Below, one piece after another: positions 51,348-61,159 of a stretch of DNA of 64,000 nucleotides. This DNA is from JAGNZR01 sp051652785. GTDB taxonomy: Bacteria > Fusobacteriota > Fusobacteriia > Fusobacteriales > Fusobacteriaceae. A program made the position numbers and the translations under genes. How positions within the stretch are numbered: position 1 is the first letter of the stretch; each line of letters begins with the position of its first letter. The notes beneath the pieces are model-generated. The model ran no database searches, was not told the origin of the DNA, and saw nothing but the letters and a program-made list of their open reading frames with translations. The stretch is taken from positions 62,001 through 126,000 of the forward strand of contig JBOFUX010000051.1 of assembly GCA_051652785.1 (NCBI GenBank), given 5' to 3'.

Positions 51348-52424
51348 TTAATTATCCTCTTTAAAACTTTTATTTCCTAATTCTATTATAACTTTTTTTA
51401 AACCACTTTGAATTGCTTTAATTTTAAATTTACTTATTCCCTTTATTTCTGCTAATTCTTCAACTGTTGCCTCTTGTAACTCCGTTAAATTATCATAAGT
51501 ACTTATTATTTTATCTATATCTTTTTTAGTTAATTTATTTATTTTATTTAAAACTCTATATCCTTTCGATACAACTTTATTGTCTAAATTACTATAAGTT
51601 TTTCCATAACCTAAAATTTGTGAAAATCTCTCTAATTCTAATAGCTCTTTATCTGTAAGTTTTTCTAATTCATTATTAATACTTGTCAAAGTAAAATCTT
51701 TTTTCTCATTTATATTATAATCTTTTATAAAATCCGTTTTTTCTTCTTTAACATTTAAAAAAAGTTCATGCATTTGTAAACTCATAAGTCTTCCATCTGT
51801 CCCTAACTCTGTTACATATTCTTGCAATTCTTTTTTTATTCTATAGACCATCTCAAATCTTTGTAACACAAATGAGATCTCATGTATTGTCACTAAATCA
51901 TCTAGCTCTAGTATTGTCAAATTTGCTAAACTATTATCGAGAACGTGCCTATACTTTTCCAAAGTTTTTAACGCCTGAGTTGCTTGCTCAATAACAACAG
52001 AAATATTTTTTAGTCTATATTTATTTTCACCTTTATATAAAATCACTGATTTTTTTCTTTCAGAAATAGCTATTACTAATTTGTTAGTTTGAAGAGCCAT
52101 TCTTTGAGCGGTTCTATGTCTTGTCCCACTTTCTGTTGTAGCAAAAGATCTATCAGGATGTAGGTGTACATTAGCATAATATATTCGTTCTATATTTTCA
52201 TCTATAACTATTGCTCCATCCATTTTTGCCAATTCAAAAATTTTTTCAGAGGTATATTTACAATCTATTAAAAATCCACCATCTAACATTTTTTTTATTT
52301 CTTCATTAAAACCAACAACAATAAGCCCACCTCTTCCACCTTCTAGTATATTAAAAATACCTTCTCTAAGTATTGTGCCTGGAGTAACTTGAGAAATAAG
52401 TTCTAATAAATTATCCCTATCCAT
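51348..52424 (-). CDS. disA: DNA integrity scanning diadenylate cyclase
   Basis: Makes c-di-AMP and monitors DNA structure. The 358-residue protein has the DGA motif at 69-71 and RHR at 102-104 in the cyclase domain. A helical linker and a C-terminal helix-hairpin-helix domain follow (ELAEIKGISKFKIKAIQSGL). It starts three bases after the radA stop, the conserved radA-disA pair. Confidence 0.96.
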   Translation of the reverse strand: MDRDNLLELISQVTPGTILREGIFNILEGGRGGLIVVGFNEEIKKMLDGGFLIDCKYTSEKIFELAKMDGAIVIDENIERIYYANVHLHPDRSFATTESGTRHRTAQRMALQTNKLVIAISERKKSVILYKGENKYRLKNISVVIEQATQALKTLEKYRHVLDNSLANLTILELDDLVTIHEISFVLQRFEMVYRIKKELQEYVTELGTDGRLMSLQMHELFLNVKEEKTDFIKDYNINEKKDFTLTSINNELEKLTDKELLELERFSQILGYGKTYSNLDNKVVSKGYRVLNKINKLTKKDIDKIISTYDNLTELQEATVEELAEIKGISKFKIKAIQSGLKKVIIELGNKSFKEDN

Positions 52425-52427
52425 TTT

Positions 52428-53798
52428 CTACACCATCCTTTCTATAACTTCATCTAAATTTTTTAAATATATTAGTTTAAGATTATATTTATTTTTTTCT
52501 ATCTCTTTTTTATTAGAAAGAGGAACGTAAACTCCTTTAAAACCAAGTTTTTCTAGTTCCCTTAATCTTCTATCAATAAAAAATACTTTTCTTACTTCTC
52601 CACGTAGTCCAAGCTCTCCAATTGCTGCTATTTTTTGACTAATAGGTATTCCTCTATAAATAGAAATTAAAGATATTAAAACACCTAAATCTGCAGCAGG
52701 ATCTTTCATTACTATTCCACCTGGTATATTTATAAAAATATCTTTACTTCCTAAAGACATTCCCATTCTTTTTTCTCCAATTGCTATTAAAATTTGAATT
52801 CTATTTCTATCAAAACCTTGAACTACTCTTTTGGGAATTCCAATAGTCATATCTGTTAAAAGAGCTTGAACCTCTAATAAAAAAACTTTTGTTCCTTCTA
52901 ATATAGGAACTACCATACTACCTATATTTTTTTCTTCTCTTTCACTTAAAAAAAATTCAGAAGAATTTTTTACTTCTTTCATCCCTGTTTCTTCCATACT
53001 AAATACGGCTAGTTCATTAGTTGAACCAAATCTATTTTTACTACTTCTTAGTATTCTATAAAAAAGACCTTCTTCCCCTTCAAAACTAAAAACAGCATCT
53101 ACAATATGCTCTAAAAGTTTAGGCCCAGCTAATTTTCCATCCTTTGTTATATGTCCTACTATAAAAAATGATATATTTAAAGTTTTAGCCAATTCAACTA
53201 TTCTAAGAGCACATTCTCTAACTTGTGTCGGATTTCCTGCCATAGAATCGTAGCTTGCATTATATATTGTCTGAATAGAATCTATAACTACAACTTTTGG
53301 TTTTTTGGCTACTATATATTCGTATATAACCTGCATCTCTGTTTCAGACATTAAAAATAAATTTTTATTTCCTACTCCTAATCTTTCACCTCTATTTTTT
53401 ATTTGCATAGGAGATTCTTCTCCAGAAATATATAAAACATCACCATATTTTGTATATTCATTTACTAGTTGCAATAAAAGAGTTGATTTTCCTATTCCAG
53501 GATTTCCTGTTATTAAAACAACCTCTCCTATAACTAAACCACCACCTAATAATCTATCAAACTCAGAAATATTGCTCTTATATCTAAAATTTTCATCTAC
53601 CACAACATCATTAAAACTAAAAACTTTTTTAGTAGTTTCTACTAAAGATGTCATATTTTTACTAATATTATTTCCTATTTTCACTTCTATCTCTTCTTGA
53701 AATGTTCCCCATTCATCACATTCTGGACATTTTCCTACCCATTTTGAAGTTTTATATCCACACCCTTCACATATATATAAATTTTTAGCTTTTGCCAT
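52428..53798 (-). CDS. radA: DNA repair protein RadA
   Basis: RecA-like branch-migration factor. The 456-residue protein has a four-cysteine zinc finger (Cys10, 13, 24, 27), Walker A GNPGIGKST at 98-106, the KNRFG motif and a Lon-like C-terminal domain. It is coupled to disA and follows coaD by 14 bases. Confidence 0.97.
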   Translation of the reverse strand: MAKAKNLYICEGCGYKTSKWVGKCPECDEWGTFQEEIEVKIGNNISKNMTSLVETTKKVFSFNDVVVDENFRYKSNISEFDRLLGGGLVIGEVVLITGNPGIGKSTLLLQLVNEYTKYGDVLYISGEESPMQIKNRGERLGVGNKNLFLMSETEMQVIYEYIVAKKPKVVVIDSIQTIYNASYDSMAGNPTQVRECALRIVELAKTLNISFFIVGHITKDGKLAGPKLLEHIVDAVFSFEGEEGLFYRILRSSKNRFGSTNELAVFSMEETGMKEVKNSSEFFLSEREEKNIGSMVVPILEGTKVFLLEVQALLTDMTIGIPKRVVQGFDRNRIQILIAIGEKRMGMSLGSKDIFINIPGGIVMKDPAADLGVLISLISIYRGIPISQKIAAIGELGLRGEVRKVFFIDRRLRELEKLGFKGVYVPLSNKKEIEKNKYNLKLIYLKNLDEVIERMV

Positions 53799-53812
53799 TT
53801 TTCTCCTATTTT

Positions 53813-54298
53813 TTATTTAAAAGCTATTTTTTTTCTTACTTTTTGCTCCACAAATTCATCTAAATAAAGACTTAGTTTTCCACCATTTAATGCGATTTCT
53901 CTAACAACTGTTGAACTCAAATACATATACTTTTTAGAAGCGGGGATAAATATTGTCTCTATCTCTTCCGCTGAAATTTCATTGTTAGCAAATGACATGG
54001 TTAATTCATATTCATAATCTGAAATAGACCTCAATCCTCTTATTATCAAAGTAGATTTATTTTTATAAAGAAAATCTACAAGTAAACCCTCATAACTTTT
54101 AACTTCTATATTATCTATATTTTTAAAAATTTCTTTTACCATTTCTTCTCTTTCCTTTAAATTAAAGAGATATTTTTTATTAGTATTATTTAGCACCACA
54201 ACTATAAGTTTTTCTACCAGTTTAGCTGCTCTTAAAATTATTTCGCTATGTCCTTTAGTTATTGGGTCAAAACTTCCAGAATAAACTCCGTTTTTCAT
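53813..54298 (-). CDS. coaD: Phosphopantetheine adenylyltransferase
   Basis: Penultimate CoA enzyme. About 161 residues from the ATG at 54298; an in-frame GTG at 54307 overlaps the AAGGAAG site and is rejected. TKGH at 14-17 and YLSSTVVREIALNGG are the nucleotidyltransferase motifs. It lies between rng and radA. Confidence 0.96.
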   Translation of the reverse strand: MKNGVYSGSFDPITKGHSEIILRAAKLVEKLIVVVLNNTNKKYLFNLKEREEMVKEIFKNIDNIEVKSYEGLLVDFLYKNKSTLIIRGLRSISDYEYELTMSFANNEISAEEIETIFIPASKKYMYLSSTVVREIALNGGKLSLYLDEFVEQKVRKKIAFK

Positions 54299-54316
54299 TT
54301 TATACACTTCCTTACT

Positions 54317-55780
54317 CTATTTTATAAGAATAATCTCATACCATTTATCTAAATATATCTCTTGAAATTTTAATAGTTCTAATTTTTTTCCATATTTTTC
54401 AATATAAGCAGTAATAAATTCTATGTATTCACTTTTAATTTTTTTATAAAGATCATCACTTACTGTAAGTCTTATTTTAGAAAAGTCTCTATCCTTACAG
54501 GTCTCTCGTAGCTCCTTTAAAATATCTTCTATAAAAGCTTCTTTTGATTTTATTTTTCCTTTTCCCTTGCACATTGGGCACTCTTCAAAAAAATAATGGC
54601 TAAGAGGATTTCCAACTCTTTTTCTTGTCATCTCTATTAAACTTAAATCTGTAAAATGTACTATACTATTTTTTATTCTATCATTTTTTAAATTATTTTC
54701 TAATTCTTCTAATAAAAGTTCTTTATTTTTTTCATTTTTCATATCTATAAAATCTATTATTATAATTCCGCCTAAATTTCTAAGCATAAGTTGTCTTGGA
54801 ATCTCTTTAGCTGCCTCAATATTTGTCATATATATTGTTTCTTCTAATCCAAATTCCCCTATATTTTTACCTGTATTCACATCTATACTAATTAAAGCCT
54901 CTGTTGTTTGAATAACGAGATAGCCACCACACTTTAACCATACAATTTTCTCTAGTGAACTTTCTATAACTGGCGTTATATTATAGACGCTAAATATATC
55001 TTGCTCATCATCATATAATTTTACTCTCTTTGTATTATTGCCATCTCCAAAAGTATTAATATAGCTTATAATTTCCCAGTAGCTTTCTTCATCATTAATA
55101 ATAAACTCATCTATCTCACTACTAAATATATCTCTTGAAATTTTTCTTAATAAATCATTCTCTTTATAAACTATCGTTCCCACTTTGGAATTATTTTTTT
55201 TCTTTAATATATTTTTCCATTTATTTAAAAGGTAAGCCATTTCTCTTTCAAAATGAAAAACTGATTTTCCGATAGCTTGAGTTCTTAATATAATTCCTAC
55301 TCCATTTGGTTTTATTTCTTTTATTATTTCTTCTAATCTTTTTTTTTCTTCTATATCTTTTATTTTTTTAGAAATAGCAATATGATCATTATTTGGAAGT
55401 AACACCATATATTTTCCTGGAAGAGTGTAATTTGTTGTAAGCCTTACGCCTTTACTTCCATTAGGTTCAGTTATAGCCTGAACCATAATCTCATCTCCAA
55501 CTTTTAAAAACTCTCCTAACTCTCTATCTACTTTTCCTTCAGGATATTTTTTTTCAAATTCCCTTAAATTATCTATATACAAAAAACCATTTTTTTCTAA
55601 CCCTATGTTAATAAAAGAAGAGTCCATTCCTTGAATTACATTGGCTACTTTTCCAAAATATATATTTCCATTGTTATCTCCCTCTCCTTCTCTTTCAATA
55701 AAAATTTCCATAACTCTATTGTTTTCTATAATAGCTGCTCTGTATCCAAAAATATCTTTATTTATTATGATTTTTTTCAT
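54317..55780 (-). CDS. rng: Ribonuclease G/E family endoribonuclease
   Basis: The 487-residue enzyme has an N-terminal S1 domain (GNIYFGKVANVIQGMDSSF) and the catalytic aspartates around ISIDVNTGKN and IIDFIDMKN. A C-terminal CPMCKGKGK zinc link is present. It lacks the long scaffold tail of RNase E, so RNase G is the better label. It overlaps the radical SAM gene by four bases. Coexistence with RNase Y in this organism is notable. Confidence 0.94.
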   Translation of the reverse strand: MKKIIINKDIFGYRAAIIENNRVMEIFIEREGEGDNNGNIYFGKVANVIQGMDSSFINIGLEKNGFLYIDNLREFEKKYPEGKVDRELGEFLKVGDEIMVQAITEPNGSKGVRLTTNYTLPGKYMVLLPNNDHIAISKKIKDIEEKKRLEEIIKEIKPNGVGIILRTQAIGKSVFHFEREMAYLLNKWKNILKKKNNSKVGTIVYKENDLLRKISRDIFSSEIDEFIINDEESYWEIISYINTFGDGNNTKRVKLYDDEQDIFSVYNITPVIESSLEKIVWLKCGGYLVIQTTEALISIDVNTGKNIGEFGLEETIYMTNIEAAKEIPRQLMLRNLGGIIIIDFIDMKNEKNKELLLEELENNLKNDRIKNSIVHFTDLSLIEMTRKRVGNPLSHYFFEECPMCKGKGKIKSKEAFIEDILKELRETCKDRDFSKIRLTVSDDLYKKIKSEYIEFITAYIEKYGKKLELLKFQEIYLDKWYEIILIK

Positions 55781-56811
55781 ATTGAAATCCTTTTTAAAAT
55801 ATTTTTTCTACTATATTTTTTTTCATTTATTAATATTTCATTTAAGCTTAGTTCTTTATTTATTTTAACAAATAAATTATTTTTTAGACTTTTTTTATTT
55901 ATACCATTAATTCCAATTATTTTTGATATATTTTTTTCATTTGAATAAATACAAATTTTTTCTCCAAATTTTTCTTCCATTATTAGTAGTTTTATAAAAT
56001 CTAAATAAATTTCACCTTCAATAAGTTCTCTAAATGCTGGATGAAATGGACCGGCTACAATTACACCATCTTTTCTCAAATCTTCTGAAGGTTGAAGACC
56101 AACTCTTATTATTTTTATATTGTTTAGTTCTAATAAAGAATAAACTTTTTTTCCGACTGTTACTGCTTCTTCCAATGAATAAGGTTTATAAATTCCTTCA
56201 TTATACATTTTCTCCATTTTAGTTCCTGCTAAAACTAAAGTTGGATAAATTCTAACCATAGTTGGTTTTAATTTTATAGTTTTTTTAGCTGTTTCAATAT
56301 CAAGCTTTTCTGTTGCTCCAGGAAGCCCTAACATAAGCTGAATTCCAACAGCTATATTATATTTTTTTATAAGCTCGACTGCTTTTTCCACTGTTTCTAT
56401 AGGATAATTTCTTTCTGTTAAATCTAAAACTTTCTGGTTTAATGACTGGACTCCTAACTCTATCACTGTTACTCCAAAATTTTTCAACTGTTCTAATATT
56501 TTATTATCTATACAATCCGGTCTTGTTGACAGTCTTATTCCAGCTATTAATCCTTTTTCAATAAATGGTTTTACAACTTCTAAATATTCTTTTTGTAAAT
56601 TAAATGAAATCCCTGTAAAAGTTCCGCCAAAAAAAGCTACTTCTATAGTTGATTGTTTTGGCAGATATTCTAAATGTTCTTCTATTATTTTTTTTACCTC
56701 GATAGGTTTTATGTCAGTTTCTATTCCATTTATTTTTTCTTGATTACAAAAAACACAAGAATTTGGGCAACCAACATGATTTATAAAAATAGGAATATTA
56801 TAGTGTTTCAT
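55777..56811 (-). CDS. Radical SAM protein, Elp3-like without acetyltransferase
   Basis: The 344-residue protein has the radical SAM cysteines in GCPNSCVFC (15, 19, 22) and AFFGGTFTGIS as the SAM-binding GGE-like segment. The domain resembles the Elp3 radical SAM half but has no C-terminal GNAT domain. Its reaction is unknown. It overlaps rnc by 14 bases and rng by four, so the three are translated together. The rnc neighbourhood is where this family often occurs. Confidence 0.87.
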   Translation of the reverse strand: MKHYNIPIFINHVGCPNSCVFCNQEKINGIETDIKPIEVKKIIEEHLEYLPKQSTIEVAFFGGTFTGISFNLQKEYLEVVKPFIEKGLIAGIRLSTRPDCIDNKILEQLKNFGVTVIELGVQSLNQKVLDLTERNYPIETVEKAVELIKKYNIAVGIQLMLGLPGATEKLDIETAKKTIKLKPTMVRIYPTLVLAGTKMEKMYNEGIYKPYSLEEAVTVGKKVYSLLELNNIKIIRVGLQPSEDLRKDGVIVAGPFHPAFRELIEGEIYLDFIKLLIMEEKFGEKICIYSNEKNISKIIGINGINKKSLKNNLFVKINKELSLNEILINEKKYSRKNILKRISI

Positions 56812-57523
56812 GAATTTTTACACCTACTTTTTTTGATAAATCTTTAGCGGCTGATTGTTCTGCTAACTTTTTATTTTTTCCTATTCCTTTTCCATAAATT
56901 GGGTTATCAAGAGTATTTTTTCCTATTCGTACTATTATTTCAAAAATCTTTTGATGATCTGGGCCTGTTTCTTTTATTACCTCATAAATTGGAACTATTT
57001 TATATTCTTTTTGACTATATTCTTGAAGAATTGTTTTGTAATCTAATATTTCTTCATTATCATCAACATTATCTATCCAATATTTGATATGACCAAGAGC
57101 TACTTTTTTTGCTGTCATGAAATCGGAATCTAAATATACAGCACCTAGCATAGATTCGAAGCAGTCTCCTAATATAGAACTTCTTTCTCTTCCCCCCGTC
57201 ATTTCTTCCCCTTTACTTAGAAGGAGAAACTCGCCAAAACCTAATTCTTTAGATATTCTAGCTAAAACAGGTTCACTAACAACCATAGATTTAAGTTTTG
57301 CTAATTCACCCTCAGATGAATTAGCAAAACTTTTATATAAATACTCTGTAACTACAAGATCTAATACTGCATCACCCAATAGTTCCATTCTTTCATTATT
57401 TATATTTTTATATCTCCAATTTTCATTTCCAAAAGATCTATGAATAAAAGCCGTTTCTAAAAAAGATTTATTAGAAAAGGTATATCCTATTTTTTCTTCT
57501 AATTCTTTATAATTTTTATTCAT
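56798..57523 (-). CDS. rnc: Ribonuclease III
   Basis: Cleaves double-stranded RNA in rRNA and mRNA processing. The 241-residue protein has the catalytic signature NERMELLGDA at 43-52 and a C-terminal double-stranded-RNA-binding domain ending GIGKNKKLAEQSAAKDL. It follows fabF by 28 bases and overlaps the radical SAM gene. Confidence 0.97.
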   Translation of the reverse strand: MNKNYKELEEKIGYTFSNKSFLETAFIHRSFGNENWRYKNINNERMELLGDAVLDLVVTEYLYKSFANSSEGELAKLKSMVVSEPVLARISKELGFGEFLLLSKGEEMTGGRERSSILGDCFESMLGAVYLDSDFMTAKKVALGHIKYWIDNVDDNEEILDYKTILQEYSQKEYKIVPIYEVIKETGPDHQKIFEIIVRIGKNTLDNPIYGKGIGKNKKLAEQSAAKDLSKKVGVKIHETL

Positions 57524-57551
57524 ATTTTCTCCTATTTTCTTCTATTTTCTT

Positions 57552-58790
57552 CTACTTTATTTTTTTCATAACTATAACAGCATTATGTCCACCAAAACCT
57601 AATGATGATGACATGGCAACATTTATATTTTTTTCAATCATTATGTTTGGTGCATAATTTAGATCTAATGCAGGATCTGGAGTATCGTAGTTTATAGTTG
57701 GTGGTATTACATTTTCATATATTGAAATTGCAATTATAGCTCCCTCTATTCCTCCTGCAGCTCCTAGACAATGTCCTGTTGCACCTTTAGTAGATGACAC
57801 TATAAGTTCTTTCGCGTGCCCCTTAAACACTGTTTTTATTGCTTCTGTTTCATTTTTGTCATTTGCAGGAGTAGACGTCCCGTGTGCATTTATATAATCT
57901 ACAGATTCAGGTTTTATATTGGCTTCTTCTAGCGCCATTTTTATAGCTCTAACAGCTCCTTCCCCACCTTCTGAAGGAGACGTTATATGATAAGCATCAC
58001 ATGATTCTCCATATCCTACTATCTCGGCATACATTTTAGCACCTCTTTTTTTTGCTGCTTCATATTCTTCTAAAATTAATATTCCTGCACCTTCTCCCAT
58101 AACAAAACCATCTCTATTTTCTGTAAACGGTCTTGAGGCTTTTTGAGGCTCATCATTTCTAGTTGATAAAGCTTTCATATTTGCAAATCCATTTAGTGCA
58201 AAAGGGGTTATTGCAGCTTCTGTTCCTCCTGCTATCATAGCAGTTGCTCTTCCCATTTTTATAATTTCAAAAGCATCTCCAATTGAATTTGTTCCTGCAG
58301 CACAAGCTGTTACAATAGTTTTATTTATACCCCTAGCTCCTGTGTATATTCCTACATTTCCTGCAGCCATATTAGATATCATAGCAGGTATAGTAAAAGG
58401 AGATATTCTTTTTATCCCTTTTTCTAACATATTTATATGTTGTTCTTCAAAAATTTCTATTCCACCGATTCCTGAAGATACTATTACTCCAACTGAATCA
58501 GCATTTTCTGGTGTTATTTCAAATTTAGCATCCTCTAGAGCCATTTTTGAAGCTGCAATTGCAAACTGTGTATTTCTTGCTAATTTTTTTATTTCTTTTT
58601 TTTCAATTCCAAAACTAACAGGATCAAAATCTTTTACTTCTCCAGCAATTCTAACTGGCATATCAGTGGTATCAAAAGCTTTAATATAATCAATACCTGT
58701 TTCCCCATTTTTTATCTTTGACCACGTTTCTTTTGCTGAATTTCCTAGTGAACTAACAATTCCTATTCCTGTTACAACTACTCTTTTCAA
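57552..58790 (-). CDS. fabF: 3-oxoacyl-[ACP] synthase II
   Basis: Elongation condensing enzyme of fatty-acid synthesis. The 412-residue protein has the active cysteine in VTACAAGTNS (about residue 164) and the two histidines in NAHGTSTPANDKNE and GATGHCLGAAGG. It is separated from acpP by a terminator, so it either restarts or is read through, and then leads into rnc. Confidence 0.97.
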   Translation of the reverse strand: MKRVVVTGIGIVSSLGNSAKETWSKIKNGETGIDYIKAFDTTDMPVRIAGEVKDFDPVSFGIEKKEIKKLARNTQFAIAASKMALEDAKFEITPENADSVGVIVSSGIGGIEIFEEQHINMLEKGIKRISPFTIPAMISNMAAGNVGIYTGARGINKTIVTACAAGTNSIGDAFEIIKMGRATAMIAGGTEAAITPFALNGFANMKALSTRNDEPQKASRPFTENRDGFVMGEGAGILILEEYEAAKKRGAKMYAEIVGYGESCDAYHITSPSEGGEGAVRAIKMALEEANIKPESVDYINAHGTSTPANDKNETEAIKTVFKGHAKELIVSSTKGATGHCLGAAGGIEGAIIAISIYENVIPPTINYDTPDPALDLNYAPNIMIEKNINVAMSSSLGFGGHNAVIVMKKIK

Positions 58791-58853
58791 TATAATCCCT
58801 CCAAAATTTTACTTATAATAAATTTATTTTATATTTTTTAATAAATACAAATA

Positions 58854-58876
58854 AAGGGGTATATATTATACCCCTT
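58854..58876 (-). terminator. Terminator after acpP
   Basis: Ten-base perfect arms (58854-58863 and 58867-58876) with a three-base loop, 11 bases after the acpP stop; the following U-run is interrupted, so termination may be partial, letting fabF be expressed from the fab operon. Confidence 0.65.
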
Positions 58877-58887
58877 CTTTTTACCTA

Positions 58888-59112
58888 CTATTTATGTGCT
58901 GCTATATAGTCGGCAGCGTCCTTAACAGTTTTAATTTTTTCTGCATCTGCATCTGGGATGTCTACTCCGAACTCTTCTTCTAAAGCCATTATTAATTCTA
59001 CTGTATCCAATGAATCTGCCCCTAAATCATCTATGAAATTTGATTCTAAAGTAACCTGTTCAATTTCTACACCTAATTGCTCTACCACTATTTCTTTAAT
59101 TTTATCTAACAT
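58888..59112 (-). CDS. acpP: Acyl carrier protein
   Basis: The 74-residue acidic helical protein carries the phosphopantetheine serine at residue 34 in [11 protein letters not shown]. It is the shuttle for FabD, FabH and FabF encoded around it. AGGAGG precedes the ATG. Confidence 0.98.
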   Translation of the reverse strand: MLDKIKEIVVEQLGVEIEQVTLESNFIDDLGADSLDTVELIMALEEEFGVDIPDADAEKIKTVKDAADYIAAHK

Positions 59113-59167
59113 TTTTCCTCCTAATTTTTTATATATTTAAAATGAAAACTAATAATACAATCTAATT

Positions 59168-60082
59168 TTACATTAAATTTGATAAATCTTCAAGCTTTTC
59201 TATATTTTTTACAATTATTTCTTTGTCTATTTTTTTTATAAGTCCCGATAATACCTTTCCAGCACCTATTTCATATATAATAGTTACTCCATTAGTTTTT
59301 AATTTTTTTATTGTATCTACCCATTTAACTGGTCCAAAACTTTGAAAATATATTTCCTCTTTTATATCTTTTTCTTCTACTATAAACTCTGCTTTTGTAT
59401 TAGTAACTAAAGGATATTTTGCTTTTTTAAAATTATAATTAGTCATCTCATTTTTTAATATTTCCCCTGCTGGTTTCATAAGGGAAGAGTGAAATGGACC
59501 TGATACAACTAATTTAATCGCTCTTTTTGCTCCATTTTCTTTTAAAATAGTACATGCAGATTCTATCCCTAGTTCGTCTCCTGCTATTACTGTTTGATTA
59601 GGTTCATTATAGTTTACAGCTTCTACAATCCCCTCTACTTTAAGTAACAATTCATGTATTTTTTCTGATTCTATACCTATTATGGCTGCCATCCCTCCGT
59701 TTACTTTTTCAGAAATATCATTCATGGCTTTTCCTCTAGCTACAGTTAATTTCACCGTTTCATCAAAAGTTAAAAATCCTGATGACCCTATTGCTGAATA
59801 CTCACCAACAGAATGTCCTGCTACATAATCTGGCTCTATACCTCTATCTTTTACTAATTTTTCTAAAACTAAACTCATAGCAACTATCGCTGGTTGTGTA
59901 TTTTTAGTTTTTTTCAATTCCTCTTCTGGTCCTTCAAACATAATGGTTTTTAAATCAAAATTTAATTTTGAAAATATTTCATCAAAATATTTTTTTGCAT
60001 CTACATTATTCTCATAAAGATCTTTTCCCATTCCCACATACTGTGAGCCTTGACCAGGAAATACAAAAGCTATTTTTGACAT
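59168..60082 (-). CDS. fabD: Malonyl-CoA:ACP transacylase
   Basis: The 304-residue enzyme has FPGQGSQYVGMG at the start and the nucleophile Ser91 in GHSVGEYS, plus the histidine in SGPFHSSLM. It lies 71 bases after fabH and 55 before acpP in the fab operon. Confidence 0.97.
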   Translation of the reverse strand: MSKIAFVFPGQGSQYVGMGKDLYENNVDAKKYFDEIFSKLNFDLKTIMFEGPEEELKKTKNTQPAIVAMSLVLEKLVKDRGIEPDYVAGHSVGEYSAIGSSGFLTFDETVKLTVARGKAMNDISEKVNGGMAAIIGIESEKIHELLLKVEGIVEAVNYNEPNQTVIAGDELGIESACTILKENGAKRAIKLVVSGPFHSSLMKPAGEILKNEMTNYNFKKAKYPLVTNTKAEFIVEEKDIKEEIYFQSFGPVKWVDTIKKLKTNGVTIIYEIGAGKVLSGLIKKIDKEIIVKNIEKLEDLSNLM

Positions 60083-60153
60083 AATTATATCTCCTTTTTA
60101 ATTTATAACATCAGTTATATTTTAACATTCTTTATTTTCTGTGTCAATCTTAA

Positions 60154-61146
60154 TTAATAAACCCATTTCATAACTAGAGCTCCATAAGTTAATCCTGCTC
60201 CAAAACCTGTTAATACTACATTATCACCTTTTTTTATTAATCCTTTTTCTAAAACTTCACCAAGAGCTAAACCTATAGAGGCTGCAGAAGTATTTCCAAG
60301 TTTATTTAAATTCATATAAAATTTTTCAATAGGTATACCTATTTTTTTTGATGCAACATCAATTATTCTAACGTTAGCTTGATGAGGAATGACAAAACTT
60401 ACATCCTCAGGAGATATTTTTGCTAGATTAAGAGCTTCTAATGTTGCATTAGGCAGTGCTTTCACAGCAAATTTGAAAACTTCCTGCCCTTTCATACTTA
60501 GAAAATGTTCTTTATTTTTTATTCTTTCTTCTGTTATTGGATTTCTAGTTCCACCTGCTTTTATCATTAAAGCTTCCTCTAAGTCCCCGTCTGCCCCTAA
60601 ATAGGTTGAAAGCACTCCATAATTTGATTCAACTTGAGATACCACTGCTGCTGCTGCTCCGTCTCCAAATAAAATACAGGTATTTCTATCTTCCATATTT
60701 GTAATTTTAGAAAGAGTTTCAGCACCAATCACTAGTACATTTTTATACGTGTTAGATTTTATCAGTGCATTCGCTAAGGTTAAACCATAAACAAACCCTG
60801 AACATGCAGCATTTATATCTAAAGCTCCTGCTTTTATTGCTCCCATTTTTTTCTGAATTATACACGCTGTACTCGGTATTTGAAAATCTGGAGTACAAGT
60901 TGCAACTAAAATCATATCTATATCTTCTATTTTTATATTAGCATTTATCAATGCTTTTTCTGCAGCTTTTATGCCTAAATCTGAAGTTGCTTGCTCTAAA
61001 GAAGCAAATCTTCTTTCTTCTACACCAGTTCTTGTTCTTATCCATTCATCAGTTGTTTCTACTATTTTTTCAAAATCAAAATTTGTCATTATTTTTTCTG
61101 GAATATATGTTCCTACTCCTATTATTCCCGCATTTTTCATCATCAT
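60154..61146 (-). CDS. fabH: 3-oxoacyl-[ACP] synthase III
   Basis: Starts fatty-acid chains from acyl-CoA and malonyl-ACP. The 330-residue protein has Cys115 in DINAACSGF and the histidine in IPHQANVRI. Three consecutive ATG codons allow starts at 61146, 61143 or 61140. It follows plsX by 13 bases. Confidence 0.97.
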   Translation of the reverse strand: MMMKNAGIIGVGTYIPEKIMTNFDFEKIVETTDEWIRTRTGVEERRFASLEQATSDLGIKAAEKALINANIKIEDIDMILVATCTPDFQIPSTACIIQKKMGAIKAGALDINAACSGFVYGLTLANALIKSNTYKNVLVIGAETLSKITNMEDRNTCILFGDGAAAAVVSQVESNYGVLSTYLGADGDLEEALMIKAGGTRNPITEERIKNKEHFLSMKGQEVFKFAVKALPNATLEALNLAKISPEDVSFVIPHQANVRIIDVASKKIGIPIEKFYMNLNKLGNTSAASIGLALGEVLEKGLIKKGDNVVLTGFGAGLTYGALVMKWVY

Positions 61147-61159
61147 TTACATCTCCTTA

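Noticed and set aside
54299..54307. GTG start for coaD
   Set aside because: The codon overlaps the AAGGAAG ribosome site, whereas the ATG at 54298 has proper spacing and matches family starts.
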